DNA of 64,000 nucleotides from Chloroflexota bacterium (GTDB lineage Bacteria > Chloroflexota > Anaerolineae > Anaerolineales > Villigracilaceae). The notes under the pieces were generated by a model. The model worked only from the letters and a program-made list of their open reading frames with translations, did no database searches and was not told where the DNA came from. Within the stretch, counting starts at the first letter, position 1; every line of letters starts with the position of its first letter. The stretch is taken from positions 186,001 through 250,000 of the forward strand of contig JACRPQ010000010.1 of NCBI GenBank assembly GCA_016223135.1, in the 5' to 3' direction. Shown piece after piece: positions 17,706 through 25,883 of the stretch. The position numbers were made by a program, and so were the translations under genes.

Positions 17706-18917
17706 TCACTTCACGCGCAAGAATTTGCGTTTGCCCACCTGCAAAACGCCCGGATGCGGGAAAGGCGTATCGCCGCGCTCCAGCACCTCCCCATCCAGAC
17801 GTACCCCCTTCTGGTCAATCAAACGCCGCGCCTCGCTGCGGCTGGATGCCATCTCCGCCGCCAGAATGACATCCAAAACCGTCTGCCCCTCCCGCAATTG
17901 GTATTCGGGCATTTCGTCCGGCGTCTCCTTCTTTTGGAACATGCGGATGAAGGTTTCCTGTGCCGCTTCCGCCTCCGCCTCGCCGTAGAAAATGGACGTA
18001 ATCTCAAACGCCATCTTCATCTTCGCGTCACGCGGATGCATCCTGCCGGAAGCCACTTCCTTCTCAATTGCCTCAATCTCATGCGGCGTCCAGCGTGTGG
18101 CAAGGCGCATATACGTGCCCATCGCAAAGTCGGGGATGGACATCAACTTGCCATACATATCCTCCGCGCCGCTGTTGATTGGCACGATGTTGCCGGTGGA
18201 TTTCGACATGCGCTGAACGCCATCGGTGCCTGGCAGAATGCCGGTGATGATGCCCACCAGCGGCTTCTGCCCCAGCGCCTCCTGCAGTTTCCGCCCGGCG
18301 ACGATGATGTTGAACAACTGGTCGGTGCCGCCCACCTGCACATCGGTCTGCAGGGCGACGGCGTCGTACCCCTGCATCAAGGCATAAAAGGTCTCATGCA
18401 GATAGATGGCTTCACCCTTTTCGAGTCGTTTGGCGAAATTCTCGCGCGCCAAAAACTGCTGAACCGTGAAATTCTGCCCCAGGCGGATCAAATCCACCAG
18501 CGACAACTTGCTCAACCATTCGCCGTTGTAACGGATTTTGGTTCTCTCGCGGTCCAGCACGCGGAAAGCCTGTTCGGCGTAGGTGCGGGCATTTTCGGCG
18601 ACCTGTTCCTCGGTCAGGATGGGACGCGCCTTGTTCTTGTCCGAAGGGTCGCCCACCAGCGCCGTATAACTGCCGATGAGGAACGTCACCTCGTGTCCCA
18701 AATCCTGAAACTGGCGGAGTTTACGCATCGTAATCGTATGCCCCAGGTGCAGGTCGGTGGAGGTGGGATCGTAGCCGCAATACACACGCAGAGGTCTGCC
18801 CTCCTTTTCGGCTTCGATCAGACGCTGGCGCAGTTCGTTCGTCATCGCCTGCTTTAATTCCTCATCGCCGTATTCGGTGCCTTGCATCAAAAGTTCGACT
18901 TGTTCTTCGATATTCAT
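17706..18917 (-). CDS. tyrS: Tyrosyl-tRNA synthetase
   Basis: A 403-residue class I synthetase of the TyrS type with C-terminal S4 domain. The HIGH motif is HLGHT, the KMSKS motif is RMSKST, and the tyrosine pocket region is YALMQGYDAVALQTDVQVGG. The S4 RNA-binding domain covers about the last 65 residues (ASSRSEARRLIDQKGVRLDG). It charges tRNA-Tyr. The start at 18917 follows GGAGAGG. The 130-nt leader contains a Tyr-rich mini-ORF, alternative hairpins and an intrinsic terminator, suggesting transcription attenuation by tyrosyl-tRNA supply. Confidence 0.96.
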   Translation of the reverse strand: MNIEEQVELLMQGTEYGDEELKQAMTNELRQRLIEAEKEGRPLRVYCGYDPTSTDLHLGHTITMRKLRQFQDLGHEVTFLIGSYTALVGDPSDKNKARPILTEEQVAENARTYAEQAFRVLDRERTKIRYNGEWLSKLSLVDLIRLGQNFTVQQFLARENFAKRLEKGEAIYLHETFYALMQGYDAVALQTDVQVGGTDQLFNIIVAGRKLQEALGQKPLVGIITGILPGTDGVQRMSKSTGNIVPINSGAEDMYGKLMSIPDFAMGTYMRLATRWTPHEIEAIEKEVASGRMHPRDAKMKMAFEITSIFYGEAEAEAAQETFIRMFQKKETPDEMPEYQLREGQTVLDVILAAEMASSRSEARRLIDQKGVRLDGEVLERGDTPFPHPGVLQVGKRKFLRVK

Positions 18918-18942
18918 GAAAGCCTCTCCATGGAGTAATGTG

Positions 18943-18977
18943 ACAAACAAAAACGCGCCCTCGATGGTGGGCGCGTT
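18943..18977 (-). terminator. Leader terminator (attenuator) upstream of tyrS
   Basis: On the minus strand, AACGCGCCC (18977-18969), an 8-nt loop and GGGCGCGTT (18960-18952) form a 9-bp GC-rich stem followed by TTTGTTTG. It lies within the tyrS leader, before the start codon, so full termination would block tyrS. Confidence 0.75.
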
Positions 18978-18991
18978 AGACTACACCATCG
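18962..18991 (-). promoter_or_regulatory. Antiterminator hairpin of the tyrS leader
   Basis: On the minus strand, CGATGGTG (18991-18984) pairs with CACCATCG (18969-18962), 8 bp with a 14-nt loop. The loop contains the left arm of the terminator, so the two hairpins exclude each other. Arms and positions are seen directly; the switch is inferred. Confidence 0.6.
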
Positions 18992-18998
18992 CAGGAAG

Positions 18999-19046
18999 TC
19001 AGGGATGGCAGTAATAGCACACGTACGCAAAGCAAACAGCGGACAT
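18999..19046 (-). CDS. tyrS leader peptide, Tyr-rich
   Basis: A 15-codon ORF reading MSAVCFAYVCYYCHP. It has three Tyr codons (8, 11, 12), including a Tyr-Tyr pair, upstream of tyrosyl-tRNA synthetase. The stop codon is 7 nt before the left arm of the antiterminator (18991). A ribosome finishing the peptide would cover that arm and let the terminator form. A ribosome stalled at codons 11-12 (19016-19011) would leave it free. The ATG begins 6 nt after a TATAAT box, so the mRNA probably starts at or next to this ATG and the peptide is translated without a ribosome-binding site. Confidence 0.62.
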   Translation of the reverse strand: MSAVCFAYVCYYCHP

Positions 19047-19052
19047 GCGCTT

Positions 19053-19081
19053 ATTATACAGCATCACTGACCAAGGTTGAA
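19053..19081 (-). promoter_or_regulatory. tyrS promoter
   Basis: Read on the minus strand: TTCAAC (19081-19076), a 17-bp spacer, TATAAT (19058-19053). It overlaps the end of the upstream lipoprotein gene and places the start of transcription about at the leader-peptide ATG. Confidence 0.7.
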
Positions 19082-19726
19082 GGAAAACACCCAGGGACCG
19101 CGCACCGTATAGAATTCGTCGCTAAAGACGATTTGCTCCGCTTCCTCCTGGGACATGGAGTCTGGTTTGCCCACAATTTGCAGAGTCTGCACCCCGGCCG
19201 AATCCACGCACGCCAGCGTGATGGGGATGCCGCGCTCGGAAAGTTTCTGCTGAATTTTGAACAGGTAAATTGTGCAATATTCCTCGGCGCGAGGCGGAGA
19301 GGCAATGGCGTCAATGGTGAGGAGGGCGGCGGTCAGGTCGGCGTCGGGCGGCACGTTGAAGAAGGTCAGGTCGTCGCAGCGCAGACCGGATTGTCCCTCC
19401 ACCGCTTCCTGCATGGTCAGCAGAGTCGAGCTAAAGTCAAGGAGCGAACCGCCGGCATATTGCAGGCTGGCGCTCCAAATAGACCAATTGGATGTGTCGA
19501 GCAGGGTGTAGCAAACCTCGGCGTGAACTTCCTTGCCGTTGCGCCAGGCACGCTCCAAACGGACTTCAACGCCGCTGGCAGATTGAACCGCCGAGGCAGA
19601 CGCCGCTTCCAGCGTGGGATAAGAGGGGTCAATGTAAGCAGTAGGAGGCGGCGGCTCTGTCGGCGCACCAGAGGGCAACGTGCAGGCGGAAAGAAAAAAC
19701 AGCACAACAAGGATGATTTTTTTCAT
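19064..19726 (-). CDS. Predicted lipoprotein of unknown function
   Basis: A 220-residue protein with a lipoprotein signal peptide: MKKII, hydrophobic core LVVLFFL, lipobox LSAC with Cys at residue 15, then a Pro/Thr-rich linker (PSGAPTEPPPPTAY). The remainder is a beta-rich extracellular domain with four further cysteines. It should be anchored to the outside of the membrane. No family is recognised. It lies 18 bp downstream of the SDR epimerase gene, probably co-transcribed, and the tyrS promoter is at its 3' end. Confidence 0.75.
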   Translation of the reverse strand: MKKIILVVLFFLSACTLPSGAPTEPPPPTAYIDPSYPTLEAASASAVQSASGVEVRLERAWRNGKEVHAEVCYTLLDTSNWSIWSASLQYAGGSLLDFSSTLLTMQEAVEGQSGLRCDDLTFFNVPPDADLTAALLTIDAIASPPRAEEYCTIYLFKIQQKLSERGIPITLACVDSAGVQTLQIVGKPDSMSQEEAEQIVFSDEFYTVRGPWVFSFNLGQ

Positions 19727-19744
19727 GCAGGCTCCCGGAAAGGT

Positions 19745-20638
19745 TCAGTTGAAAAGGTCGCGCACGGCATCCGCCAATGCGGGGAAACGGAAGGTGTAGC
19801 CAAGTTCGAGCAGCCGCTTGGGCTGGGCGTAACTGCCTTCGGTGAGCAGAACGCTCATTTCACCCAGTGGGATTTTGAGCAAAAAGGCTGGCATGTGAAA
19901 CCAATAGGGACGCTTCAATTCCTTAGCAATAATCCGCATAAACTCGGCGTTGGAAGTGGGCGTGGGCGCAATCAGGTTGAAGGGACCGCGCGCCGCTTCA
20001 TTTTGGAGCAGGAATTTAACCGCCCTTACGTAGTCATCTATGTGTATCCAGGGGACGGCTTGTCTGCCGTCGCCAAATCTGCCGCCGAAGAATAGACGCA
20101 CCGGCAGCGCCATGAGCGGAAACATCCCGCCGCGCCGCGCCATGACAACCGCCGTGCGGATCACGACGCGCCGAACACCCAGTTCCTCGATGGGTTGGGT
20201 CGCGTTCTCCCATGCCACGGTCAGCTGCGCGAGGAAGTCGTCGGCGGGCGGTGTAGATTCGTCGGCGACGGTGTCATTCCGCAAGCCGTAGTGGTTGATG
20301 CCGGAGGCTTGGACGAAGACGCGCGGGCGGCGGGAAGAGGCTTGGATGGCGGCGGCAAGCGCCCGTCCAGGTAAGATGCGGGAATCGAGGAAGCGTTGTT
20401 TTTGGCGGCGGGTCCAGGGCCAGTGATCCAGCCCGTAGCCGGTCAGGTTGATGACTGCATCCATTTCAGAGAGACGGCTTGCCCAGCCGCCGTCGGTTGT
20501 TTTGCCATCCCATTGGATTTGCGCGGGGGTGCGGGGAGGCTGGCGCGTCAGGATAAATACGCGGTGACCGTCCTGCTCGAGGGACTGGGCAAGGGCAGAG
20601 CCAAGGAAACCGCTGCCGCCGGCAATGAGGATGTTCAT
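19745..20638 (-). CDS. TIGR01777-family SDR epimerase (YfcH-like)
   Basis: A 297-residue extended SDR-type protein. It begins with the Rossmann motif MNILIAGGSGFLGSALA and has INLTGYGLDHWPW, FVQASGINHYG (the SxxxYxx region, here with His-Tyr), VVIRTAVVMARRGGMFP and a C-terminal domain of about 50 residues (DUF1731 type) with AQPKRLLELGYTFRFP. These match the YfcH / cell-division-inhibitor SulA-like epimerase family; substrate unknown. AAGGAA precedes the ATG. It is the first gene of a two-gene unit with the lipoprotein. Confidence 0.85.
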   Translation of the reverse strand: MNILIAGGSGFLGSALAQSLEQDGHRVFILTRQPPRTPAQIQWDGKTTDGGWASRLSEMDAVINLTGYGLDHWPWTRRQKQRFLDSRILPGRALAAAIQASSRRPRVFVQASGINHYGLRNDTVADESTPPADDFLAQLTVAWENATQPIEELGVRRVVIRTAVVMARRGGMFPLMALPVRLFFGGRFGDGRQAVPWIHIDDYVRAVKFLLQNEAARGPFNLIAPTPTSNAEFMRIIAKELKRPYWFHMPAFLLKIPLGEMSVLLTEGSYAQPKRLLELGYTFRFPALADAVRDLFN

Positions 20639-20732
20639 GATTGTTCCTTCATGACAGTTGGTGTCACAGCCAAAAGTTGGATTTTACGAATTATGGCATC
20701 TGGCATATAATCGTGCCTGTTGCGGAGGCAGA

Positions 20733-21236
20733 ATGCACGAACCCGTGCTGGTGCTAAACGCCAATTTCGAACCGATCAACGTCTGTACCACGCGCCGTGC
20801 GGTGGGGCTGCTCCTGGCGGGCAAAGCCGACATGGTGATGAACGGACGCGGTCACATCAAAACCGTATCGCAGTTGATCCCGCGCCCCTCGATCATCCGG
20901 CTGGAAATGCAAGTCCACCGTCCGAGACCGCGCGTCAAGTTGACGCGCCGCGAGGTATTTCGACGCGACAATTATACCTGCCAGTATTGCGGCAAGCGCG
21001 ACGGCAGCATGACGGTGGATCACGTCATTCCGCGGCACATGGGCGGCAAACACGAGTGGACGAACGTAGTGACCGCCTGCCCGCACTGCAATCACCGCAA
21101 GGGCGGGCGCAAGGTGGAGGAGGTACACATGCAGTTGCTGCATCCGCCCAAGGAGCCGCCGGCGAGCGCCATGTATCTCTTCGGCAGGCATTTGAACGAA
21201 TATCGGGAATGGGAGCCGTACATCAACGGCTGGTAA
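20733..21236 (+). CDS. HNH endonuclease-family protein
   Basis: A 167-residue protein beginning MHEPVLVLNANFEPINVCTT, the usual N-terminus of this stand-alone HNH family in many bacterial phyla. The HNH domain is at residues about 75-130: YTCQYCGKRDGSMTVDHVIP and TACPHCNHRKGG, with paired Cys-x2-Cys zinc ligands and catalytic His in DHV. The role is unknown and it is not tied to a restriction or intron system here. GGAGG lies 6 nt before the ATG and TATAAT at 20706-20711. The longer in-frame start at 20658 precedes this promoter and is rejected. Confidence 0.88.
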   Translation: MHEPVLVLNANFEPINVCTTRRAVGLLLAGKADMVMNGRGHIKTVSQLIPRPSIIRLEMQVHRPRPRVKLTRREVFRRDNYTCQYCGKRDGSMTVDHVIPRHMGGKHEWTNVVTACPHCNHRKGGRKVEEVHMQLLHPPKEPPASAMYLFGRHLNEYREWEPYINGW

Positions 21237-21246
21237 ATATCCTTCC

Positions 21247-21279
21247 AACCCCTCTCCAACGCGGGAGGGGTTTTGTTTT
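21247..21279 (+). terminator. Intrinsic terminator after the HNH gene
   Basis: AACCCCTC (21247-21254) pairs with GAGGGGTT (21265-21272), 10-nt loop, then TTGTTTT. Confidence 0.8.
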
Positions 21280-21669
21280 ATAAGCGTCTGTTACGCAGTG
21301 GCGCGAGACTTTGACCTCTTGCATAAGTCAGCCGACGTTACAACTGCCCTAGCGGGCGTTGCCATGGGAGAACGTCTCTTACGCAAAGGCGTCTCCGACA
21401 AAACCAGTGCGGTATCTGCCATGCCTGCACGGACGTGAACGTCCGTGCTATTCGGACAAAGTCCCGCCAAGGCGGGACTAGTCCGCTTGAGCGGGCTTGG
21501 TAGGAATAGCACGGGGGTTAATCCCCGTGCGACGCTAAGGTAAGCTACAAGCTCACCTTACGCAGTTTCTTCGTAGCGCGGGTCATGTCGCCCGAAAACG
21601 CGAGATAAATCTCGCGCTACTGCGTAAGGTGAGTTACAAGTATTCACCTCTCATGGGGGCGCACGGTGG
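21280..21669. other. Non-coding stretch packed with hairpins
   Basis: About 390 bp without a credible gene. It contains successive palindromes: GCACGGACGTGAACGTCCGTGC (near 21426), AGTCCCGCCAAGGCGGGACT (near 21461), GCACGGGGGTTAATCCCCGTGC (near 21509) and repeat D1. It looks like a dumping ground for short palindromic elements. Confidence 0.7.
21552..21633. repeat. Palindromic element family D, copy D1
   Basis: 82 bp. Outer arms CTCACCTTACGCAG and CTGCGTAAGGTGAG match 14 of 14; inner arms GTAGCGCG and CGCGCTAC match 8 of 8. Second copy at 32167. Confidence 0.85.
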
Positions 21670-21697
21670 AAAATAAAAACGCGCCCAAATGGACGCG
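21670..21697 (-). terminator. Terminator after tRNA-Ser
   Basis: Minus strand: CGCGTCC, loop ATTT, GGGCGCG, then TTTTTATTTT. Just downstream of the tRNA gene. Confidence 0.8.
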
Positions 21698-21704
21698 CTT
21701 CCTC

Positions 21705-21794
21705 TGGCGGGAAGGGAGGGATTCGAACCCTCGGTGGACCGGAGCCCACAACGGTTTTCGAGACCGTCCCATTCAACCACTCTGGCACCTTCCC
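21705..21794 (-). tRNA. tRNA-Ser (CGA), CCA encoded
   Basis: Minus-strand class II tRNA. Acceptor GGGAAGG with CCTTCCC, discriminator G, then encoded CCA (21707-21705). Anticodon loop CTCGAAA gives CGA (Ser, UCG codons). The long variable arm contains GTGGGCTCCGGTCCAC, and the T-loop is GGGTTCGAATCCC. Unlike the three tRNAs at 11.5 kb, CCA is encoded. Confidence 0.95.
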
Positions 21795-21824
21795 AAATAC
21801 AGGACACAGCGGCGAGATTATAAC

Positions 21825-23222
21825 TTAAATTTCGACGCTGGAATGCAATTCGGGGTAATATACCTCGCGCATGGATTGTTCTTTCAGCTTCTCCATCAGC
21901 GCCAGGGCAGGTTTTTCTTCGCCATGCACGAGGAAGACCTTTTTGACGTTCTTCTTCACCGCCGTTGCATATTCTACGAGCAGATTTTGCCCCGCATGAC
22001 CGGACAAGCCGCCAATCGTGGCAATTTCGGCTTTGACCGTGTACGGCTCGCCAAAGATTCTGACATGCTTCTCGCGGTCGGCGAGGCGGCGTCCGAGCGT
22101 GTGCGGCGCCTGCCACGAGACAATGCAAATCGTGTTTTTGGGGTTGCCGATGTTGTTCCGCAGGTGATGCAGGATGCGTCCCGTCTCCGCCATGCCTGAA
22201 GCGGAGATGATAACCATCGGGTCTTTACGTTCATTCAACGCTTTGGATTCTTCCACCGAACGGACATAGGTCAACAGTTTGAACTCCAGCGCCGGGTGAC
22301 GCGCCTCTTCCACAAACTGACGCGTCTCGGCGTCGAAACATTCGGGATGACGCCGGAACACATCCGAAGCATTGACCGCCAGCGGACTATCCACAAAGAC
22401 CGGCACGCGCGGCACGCCGTTTTCGAACATCATCAAATTCAAGTTATAGACGAGTTCCTGCGTGCGCCCCACTGCAAACGCCGGAATGATGACCTTGCCG
22501 CCGCGCCCAATGGTGCGCGAAACCACCTCCCGAAATTCATCGAATGCCTGCGATGGGTCATGGTGCGATTTGTCGCCGTAGGTGCACTCCATGAGCAGAT
22601 AATCCACATCCGGCGGAGGCAGAACCGGGTCGCGCAGCAGCGGCAGTTTGTACCGTCCAATGTCGCCGGAGAACCAGAAGCGAATCTTCTTTCCTTTTTC
22701 CTCGATCTCCAGCAAGACTGCCGCCGAACCCAGAATGTGACCGGCTTCGATGAAACGCGCCGTCACGCCGGGGATGACCTCGAAAGGCTGGTCGTAATCC
22801 ACGCCGTGCAGTAACTCTGCCGCTTGTAATGCGTCGGCTTCAGTGTAGAGCGGCTCAATGGGTTCTTCGTTGCGCGCGGCGCGTTTTTTGTTCACGAACT
22901 CCGCGTCTGCTTCCTGAATTCGCCCGGAGTCCGCCATCATAATTGCCGCCAGGTCAACAGTTGCTTTCGTGGCAAAGATGGGACCTGTGTAACCGCTTTT
23001 CACCAGGTTGGGCAGGTTACCGCAATGGTCAATGTGAGCGTGCGAAAGAATGACCGCGTCCACCGTGCGCGGGTCATAGGCGAAGTTAAGGTTACGGGCG
23101 TAGGTATCGTCTCTTCGACCCTGATACAGTCCACAGTCCAGAAGGAGGCGGCGTCCGTTCACTTCCAGCAAATGCTGGCTGCCGGTCACCGTTTGCGCTG
23201 CGCCATGAAAGGTAATCCGCAT
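21825..23222 (-). CDS. Beta-CASP metallo-beta-lactamase ribonuclease
   Basis: A 465-residue MBL-fold RNA-processing nuclease (CPSF73/TTHA0252-like). Motifs: SHAHIDHCG (motif 2), the later His in EAGHILGSAA (motif 3) and FSGDIGR (motif 4), followed by the beta-CASP insertion with VFVDSPLAV, and a C-terminal SGHAGQNLL and LVHGEEKP. The family cleaves RNA endo- and exonucleolytically. The ATG at 23222 lies two bases after the RNase D stop (GGGAGATGACATG), so translation is coupled. With RNase D and a GNAT gene it makes a three-gene RNA-processing operon. Confidence 0.9.
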   Translation of the reverse strand: MRITFHGAAQTVTGSQHLLEVNGRRLLLDCGLYQGRRDDTYARNLNFAYDPRTVDAVILSHAHIDHCGNLPNLVKSGYTGPIFATKATVDLAAIMMADSGRIQEADAEFVNKKRAARNEEPIEPLYTEADALQAAELLHGVDYDQPFEVIPGVTARFIEAGHILGSAAVLLEIEEKGKKIRFWFSGDIGRYKLPLLRDPVLPPPDVDYLLMECTYGDKSHHDPSQAFDEFREVVSRTIGRGGKVIIPAFAVGRTQELVYNLNLMMFENGVPRVPVFVDSPLAVNASDVFRRHPECFDAETRQFVEEARHPALEFKLLTYVRSVEESKALNERKDPMVIISASGMAETGRILHHLRNNIGNPKNTICIVSWQAPHTLGRRLADREKHVRIFGEPYTVKAEIATIGGLSGHAGQNLLVEYATAVKKNVKKVFLVHGEEKPALALMEKLKEQSMREVYYPELHSSVEI

Positions 23223-23223
23223 G

Positions 23224-24351
23224 TCATCTCCCAATCAGTTGATAAATCTGTTCGCCATATTGTTCGAAACGAAACGGCGATTCGCACATCATTGTTCGTA
23301 ACTCTTCAAGATTCTTCGGAGGATGTTCGGCAAGCATGTGCAGCAAGCCTTTGGGCAGGACGATATCGGACTCGACCTTCATCCCTTCTGCAACTTTTTT
23401 CCGCCATGTCTTCAACTTATCCAGGCGGCGGATTACCGCTTCTTTCGGACGTTCAGCCTGTTCTGCCTTCACAAGCGGATTCTTCATCCCGCGCCGGGTT
23501 GCCGCCAAAATTTGCCCGCCCCAGAGATGAATCTGTTTTTGGCTCAAGCCCAGCGCCGCCAGGTCTACATCTTTTTCGGGTGGATTCTTGGCGATGTCCA
23601 ACAGGAGAGCATCGGGAATCACCTTGAACGGCGGACGATTCAGGGATTCGGCGATAGTGTCGCGGCACAGGCAAAGTTCACGCAGGATGGTCAGTTCACG
23701 CGGGGTGATGTCCTTGCGGGCGCCAAAACGCTTCCAGGATGAGCCGTTCGTTTTCTCTTTTGGCTCGCTCACGCGGCAAACAAGGGAAAAGTCATCGAGG
23801 GCGTAGCCCCACCTTCCCTTTTCGCGCAGTTCCGCTTCCAGCAAATCACGCAAGGGCAGGAGATAGTGCGTATCCATGCGGGCGTAGTCCAACTGTTCAG
23901 GGGTAAGGGGACGGGCTGCCCAGTCCGCTTTTTGGTAGCGTTTATCCACTTTGACATGAAATTTTTCGTTCAAGATGGCATCCAGCCCCACAAAGGAATA
24001 TCCCAAAATGCGGGCGGCTTGCATGGTATCGAACAGGTTCTTGAACTCGAAACCGTAATCGCGCTTCAGGCAGATCAGGTCATATTCGGCAGCGTGGAAA
24101 ACTTTTTCGATGCGCGGGCTGGCAAAGAGCGGCGCCAACGACTGGAGGTCGTCGAAGGCAAGCGGATCAAGGACATAGTCCGTTTCGGGCGTAGAGAATT
24201 GGATGAGACAGACTTGCTCACGGTAGGCGTGCAGGCTGTTGGATTCCGTATCCACGGCAATGCGTTGTTGGGCGGCGAGGTCCTCCACCATGTGCTTGAG
24301 GCTGACGGGTTCCTCCACCCATATCGGCGGTGGAAGTGGTTCTACGGTCAT
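23224..24351 (-). CDS. rnd: Ribonuclease D-like 3'-5' exonuclease
   Basis: A 375-residue DEDD-family exonuclease. Exo I is VDTESNSLH, Exo II has FHAAEYDL, and Exo III is LDYARMDTHYLL (Y-x3-D, the DEDDy subclass). HRDC-type helical regions cover the C-terminal half (ITPRELTILRELCLCRDTIA and a second near LDKLKTWRKKV). RNase D trims 3' ends of tRNA and other stable RNAs. Its start overlaps the GNAT stop by four bases (ATGA), and the next gene is an MBL nuclease. Confidence 0.92.
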   Translation of the reverse strand: MTVEPLPPPIWVEEPVSLKHMVEDLAAQQRIAVDTESNSLHAYREQVCLIQFSTPETDYVLDPLAFDDLQSLAPLFASPRIEKVFHAAEYDLICLKRDYGFEFKNLFDTMQAARILGYSFVGLDAILNEKFHVKVDKRYQKADWAARPLTPEQLDYARMDTHYLLPLRDLLEAELREKGRWGYALDDFSLVCRVSEPKEKTNGSSWKRFGARKDITPRELTILRELCLCRDTIAESLNRPPFKVIPDALLLDIAKNPPEKDVDLAALGLSQKQIHLWGGQILAATRRGMKNPLVKAEQAERPKEAVIRRLDKLKTWRKKVAEGMKVESDIVLPKGLLHMLAEHPPKNLEELRTMMCESPFRFEQYGEQIYQLIGR

Positions 24352-24824
24352 AGACGGTCATTATATCGCACCGCCTGCAATGCTTTCGCCGGCTGGATGC
24401 GCTTCTCCATGATCAAGGCGTCTTCTTCGTCGGAGTAATACCGTCCCCACACATCAACGGTCTGATAGCCTTCCTGTTCGTACAAGGCAATCGCGCCATG
24501 ATTGGAGACGCGCACCGACAATTTGATGAAAGGCAAGTGAACGCGTTCTTCGCAGGCGCGCAAGAGCATGCGCCCAATTCCGCGCCGCTGAAAGCGAGGG
24601 TCCACCGCAATGGTGGAGAGCCAGGCAACAGAGTGGGAAGGACGCGGGTCGCAGGCGGCAAAACCAATCATCTCGTCACCCTCCACTGCCTTGAGGCGGA
24701 TGATCGCGGGCCAGGTCAGCACTGCGACCAAGTCCAACAGGGGCCAGGCGTCTTTTTCAAAACAGATCTGTTCAAGCCGCTGCAGGGCTTTCAGATCGAG
24801 CAGGTTTGCGGGTTGGATTTCCAT
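24348..24824 (-). CDS. GNAT N-acetyltransferase (RimI-like)
   Basis: A 158-residue GNAT enzyme. Acetyl-CoA motif A is AVDPRFQRRGIGRMLLRA; later motifs are KLSVRVSNHGAIALYEQEGY and YYSDEEDALIMEK, as in RimI/Rim-like ribosomal-protein acetyltransferases. The substrate is not known. The start at 24824 has no ribosome site but TAGAAT lies 8 nt before it, fitting the leaderless pattern seen elsewhere in the window. The four-base overlap with rnd shows it heads the operon. Confidence 0.82.
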   Translation of the reverse strand: MEIQPANLLDLKALQRLEQICFEKDAWPLLDLVAVLTWPAIIRLKAVEGDEMIGFAACDPRPSHSVAWLSTIAVDPRFQRRGIGRMLLRACEERVHLPFIKLSVRVSNHGAIALYEQEGYQTVDVWGRYYSDEEDALIMEKRIQPAKALQAVRYNDRL

Positions 24825-24845
24825 ACGGGGGAATTCTATCAACAA

Positions 24846-24960
24846 AAAAGCAGAAAGTGAAAAGCCTACTTTCTACTTTTCACTTTCTACTTTTCACTTT
24901 CTGCCTAATCGAGCCTACTTGTGTACTTGTGTACCTGTCTACTTGTGTACCTGCTTACTT
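24846..24960. repeat. Two adjacent tandem repeats, T4
   Basis: 24846-24905 holds 14-bp units of the type TTTCTACTTTTCAC; 24918-24960 holds GTGTACTT/GTGTACCT 8-bp units. The stop codon of the SPFH gene (24955-24957) lies in the second tract. Confidence 0.8.
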
Positions 24961-25851
24961 CTTCACATCCTTGCCGAGGAAGTTATCGAGCAGGCTGGTA
25001 AATTCCATCGGGAAGATGTATTTGGTGGAGGGACTCATGCCCAGCGCCTTGAGGGTCTCGAAGTATTGCAAAGTCATGGTCTTCTGATCCACCAATTTTG
25101 CCGCTCCGAAGATCTTCTCCAACGCCACCGAGTAACCTTCGGCGCGCAGGACTTGCGCCTGCTTTTCGCCTTCGGCTTGCAGGATGGCGGCTTGCTTTTG
25201 ACCTTCGGCTTTGAGGATGGCAGCCTGCTTCTCGCCTTCTGCCACATTGATGGCTGCCTCGCGCGTACCGGTGGACTCGGTCACGACTGCGCGGCGGACG
25301 CGCTCTGCCGACATCTGACGGTTCATCGCTTCTTGCACTTCACGCGGCGGGATGATCTCGCGGATTTCCACGTTGGTTACTTTGACGCCCCAGCGTTCGG
25401 TTACTTCATCGAGACGGGTGCGGAGCATGGTATTGATATGTTCGCGCTCGGAAAGCACATCGTCGAGCGGGATACCGCCGATGACCGCGCGCAGCGTGGT
25501 GGTTGCCATACCCTGCGCCGCCACCTCAAAGTTGCCCACCTGCAAAACGGATTCGGCAGGATCGAGCACTTTGTAGTACCACAAGAAATCAATCGAAATC
25601 GGCGCATTATCCTTGGTAATCGAGGTTTGATGCGGGATCTCGCGCACCTGTTCGCGCAAATCCACTTTCACAGCACGGTCAATGACCGGAATAAGCAGGA
25701 CGATGCCAGGTCCTTTCGTCCCAACACAACGCCCCAGTCTGAAGACAACCAGACGCTGGTATTCCGGCACGATGCGGAGGGCATTGGCTAAAACGGCAAA
25801 ACCCACCAGCACCAAACCGCCTAGCAAACATAACAAAAGATAACCTTCCAT
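24955..25851 (-). CDS. SPFH/stomatin-like membrane protein
   Basis: A 298-residue band-7 protein. One N-terminal transmembrane segment (about 4-26) is followed by the SPFH domain: EYQRLVVFRLGRCVGTKGPG, DLREQVREIPHQTSITKDNA, WGVKVTNVEIREIIPP. A coiled coil with repeated AEGEKQAAILKAEGQKQA follows. Slipins of this type form microdomain-associated rings. It lies 32 bp after an nfeD gene, the standard partner. AAGGAG precedes the ATG at 25851. The stop codon lies in a tandem repeat. Confidence 0.92.
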   Translation of the reverse strand: MEGYLLLCLLGGLVLVGFAVLANALRIVPEYQRLVVFRLGRCVGTKGPGIVLLIPVIDRAVKVDLREQVREIPHQTSITKDNAPISIDFLWYYKVLDPAESVLQVGNFEVAAQGMATTTLRAVIGGIPLDDVLSEREHINTMLRTRLDEVTERWGVKVTNVEIREIIPPREVQEAMNRQMSAERVRRAVVTESTGTREAAINVAEGEKQAAILKAEGQKQAAILQAEGEKQAQVLRAEGYSVALEKIFGAAKLVDQKTMTLQYFETLKALGMSPSTKYIFPMEFTSLLDNFLGKDVKK

Positions 25852-25883
25852 GTTTTTCTCCTTTTGTTGATATAGGTTTTCCT

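Noticed and set aside
18918-19060. T-box riboswitch before tyrS
   Set aside because: The leader is only about 130 nt, lacks the conserved T-box sequence (GGGTGGNACC type) and a Stem I, while a Tyr-rich ORF and ribosome-dependent geometry fit better.
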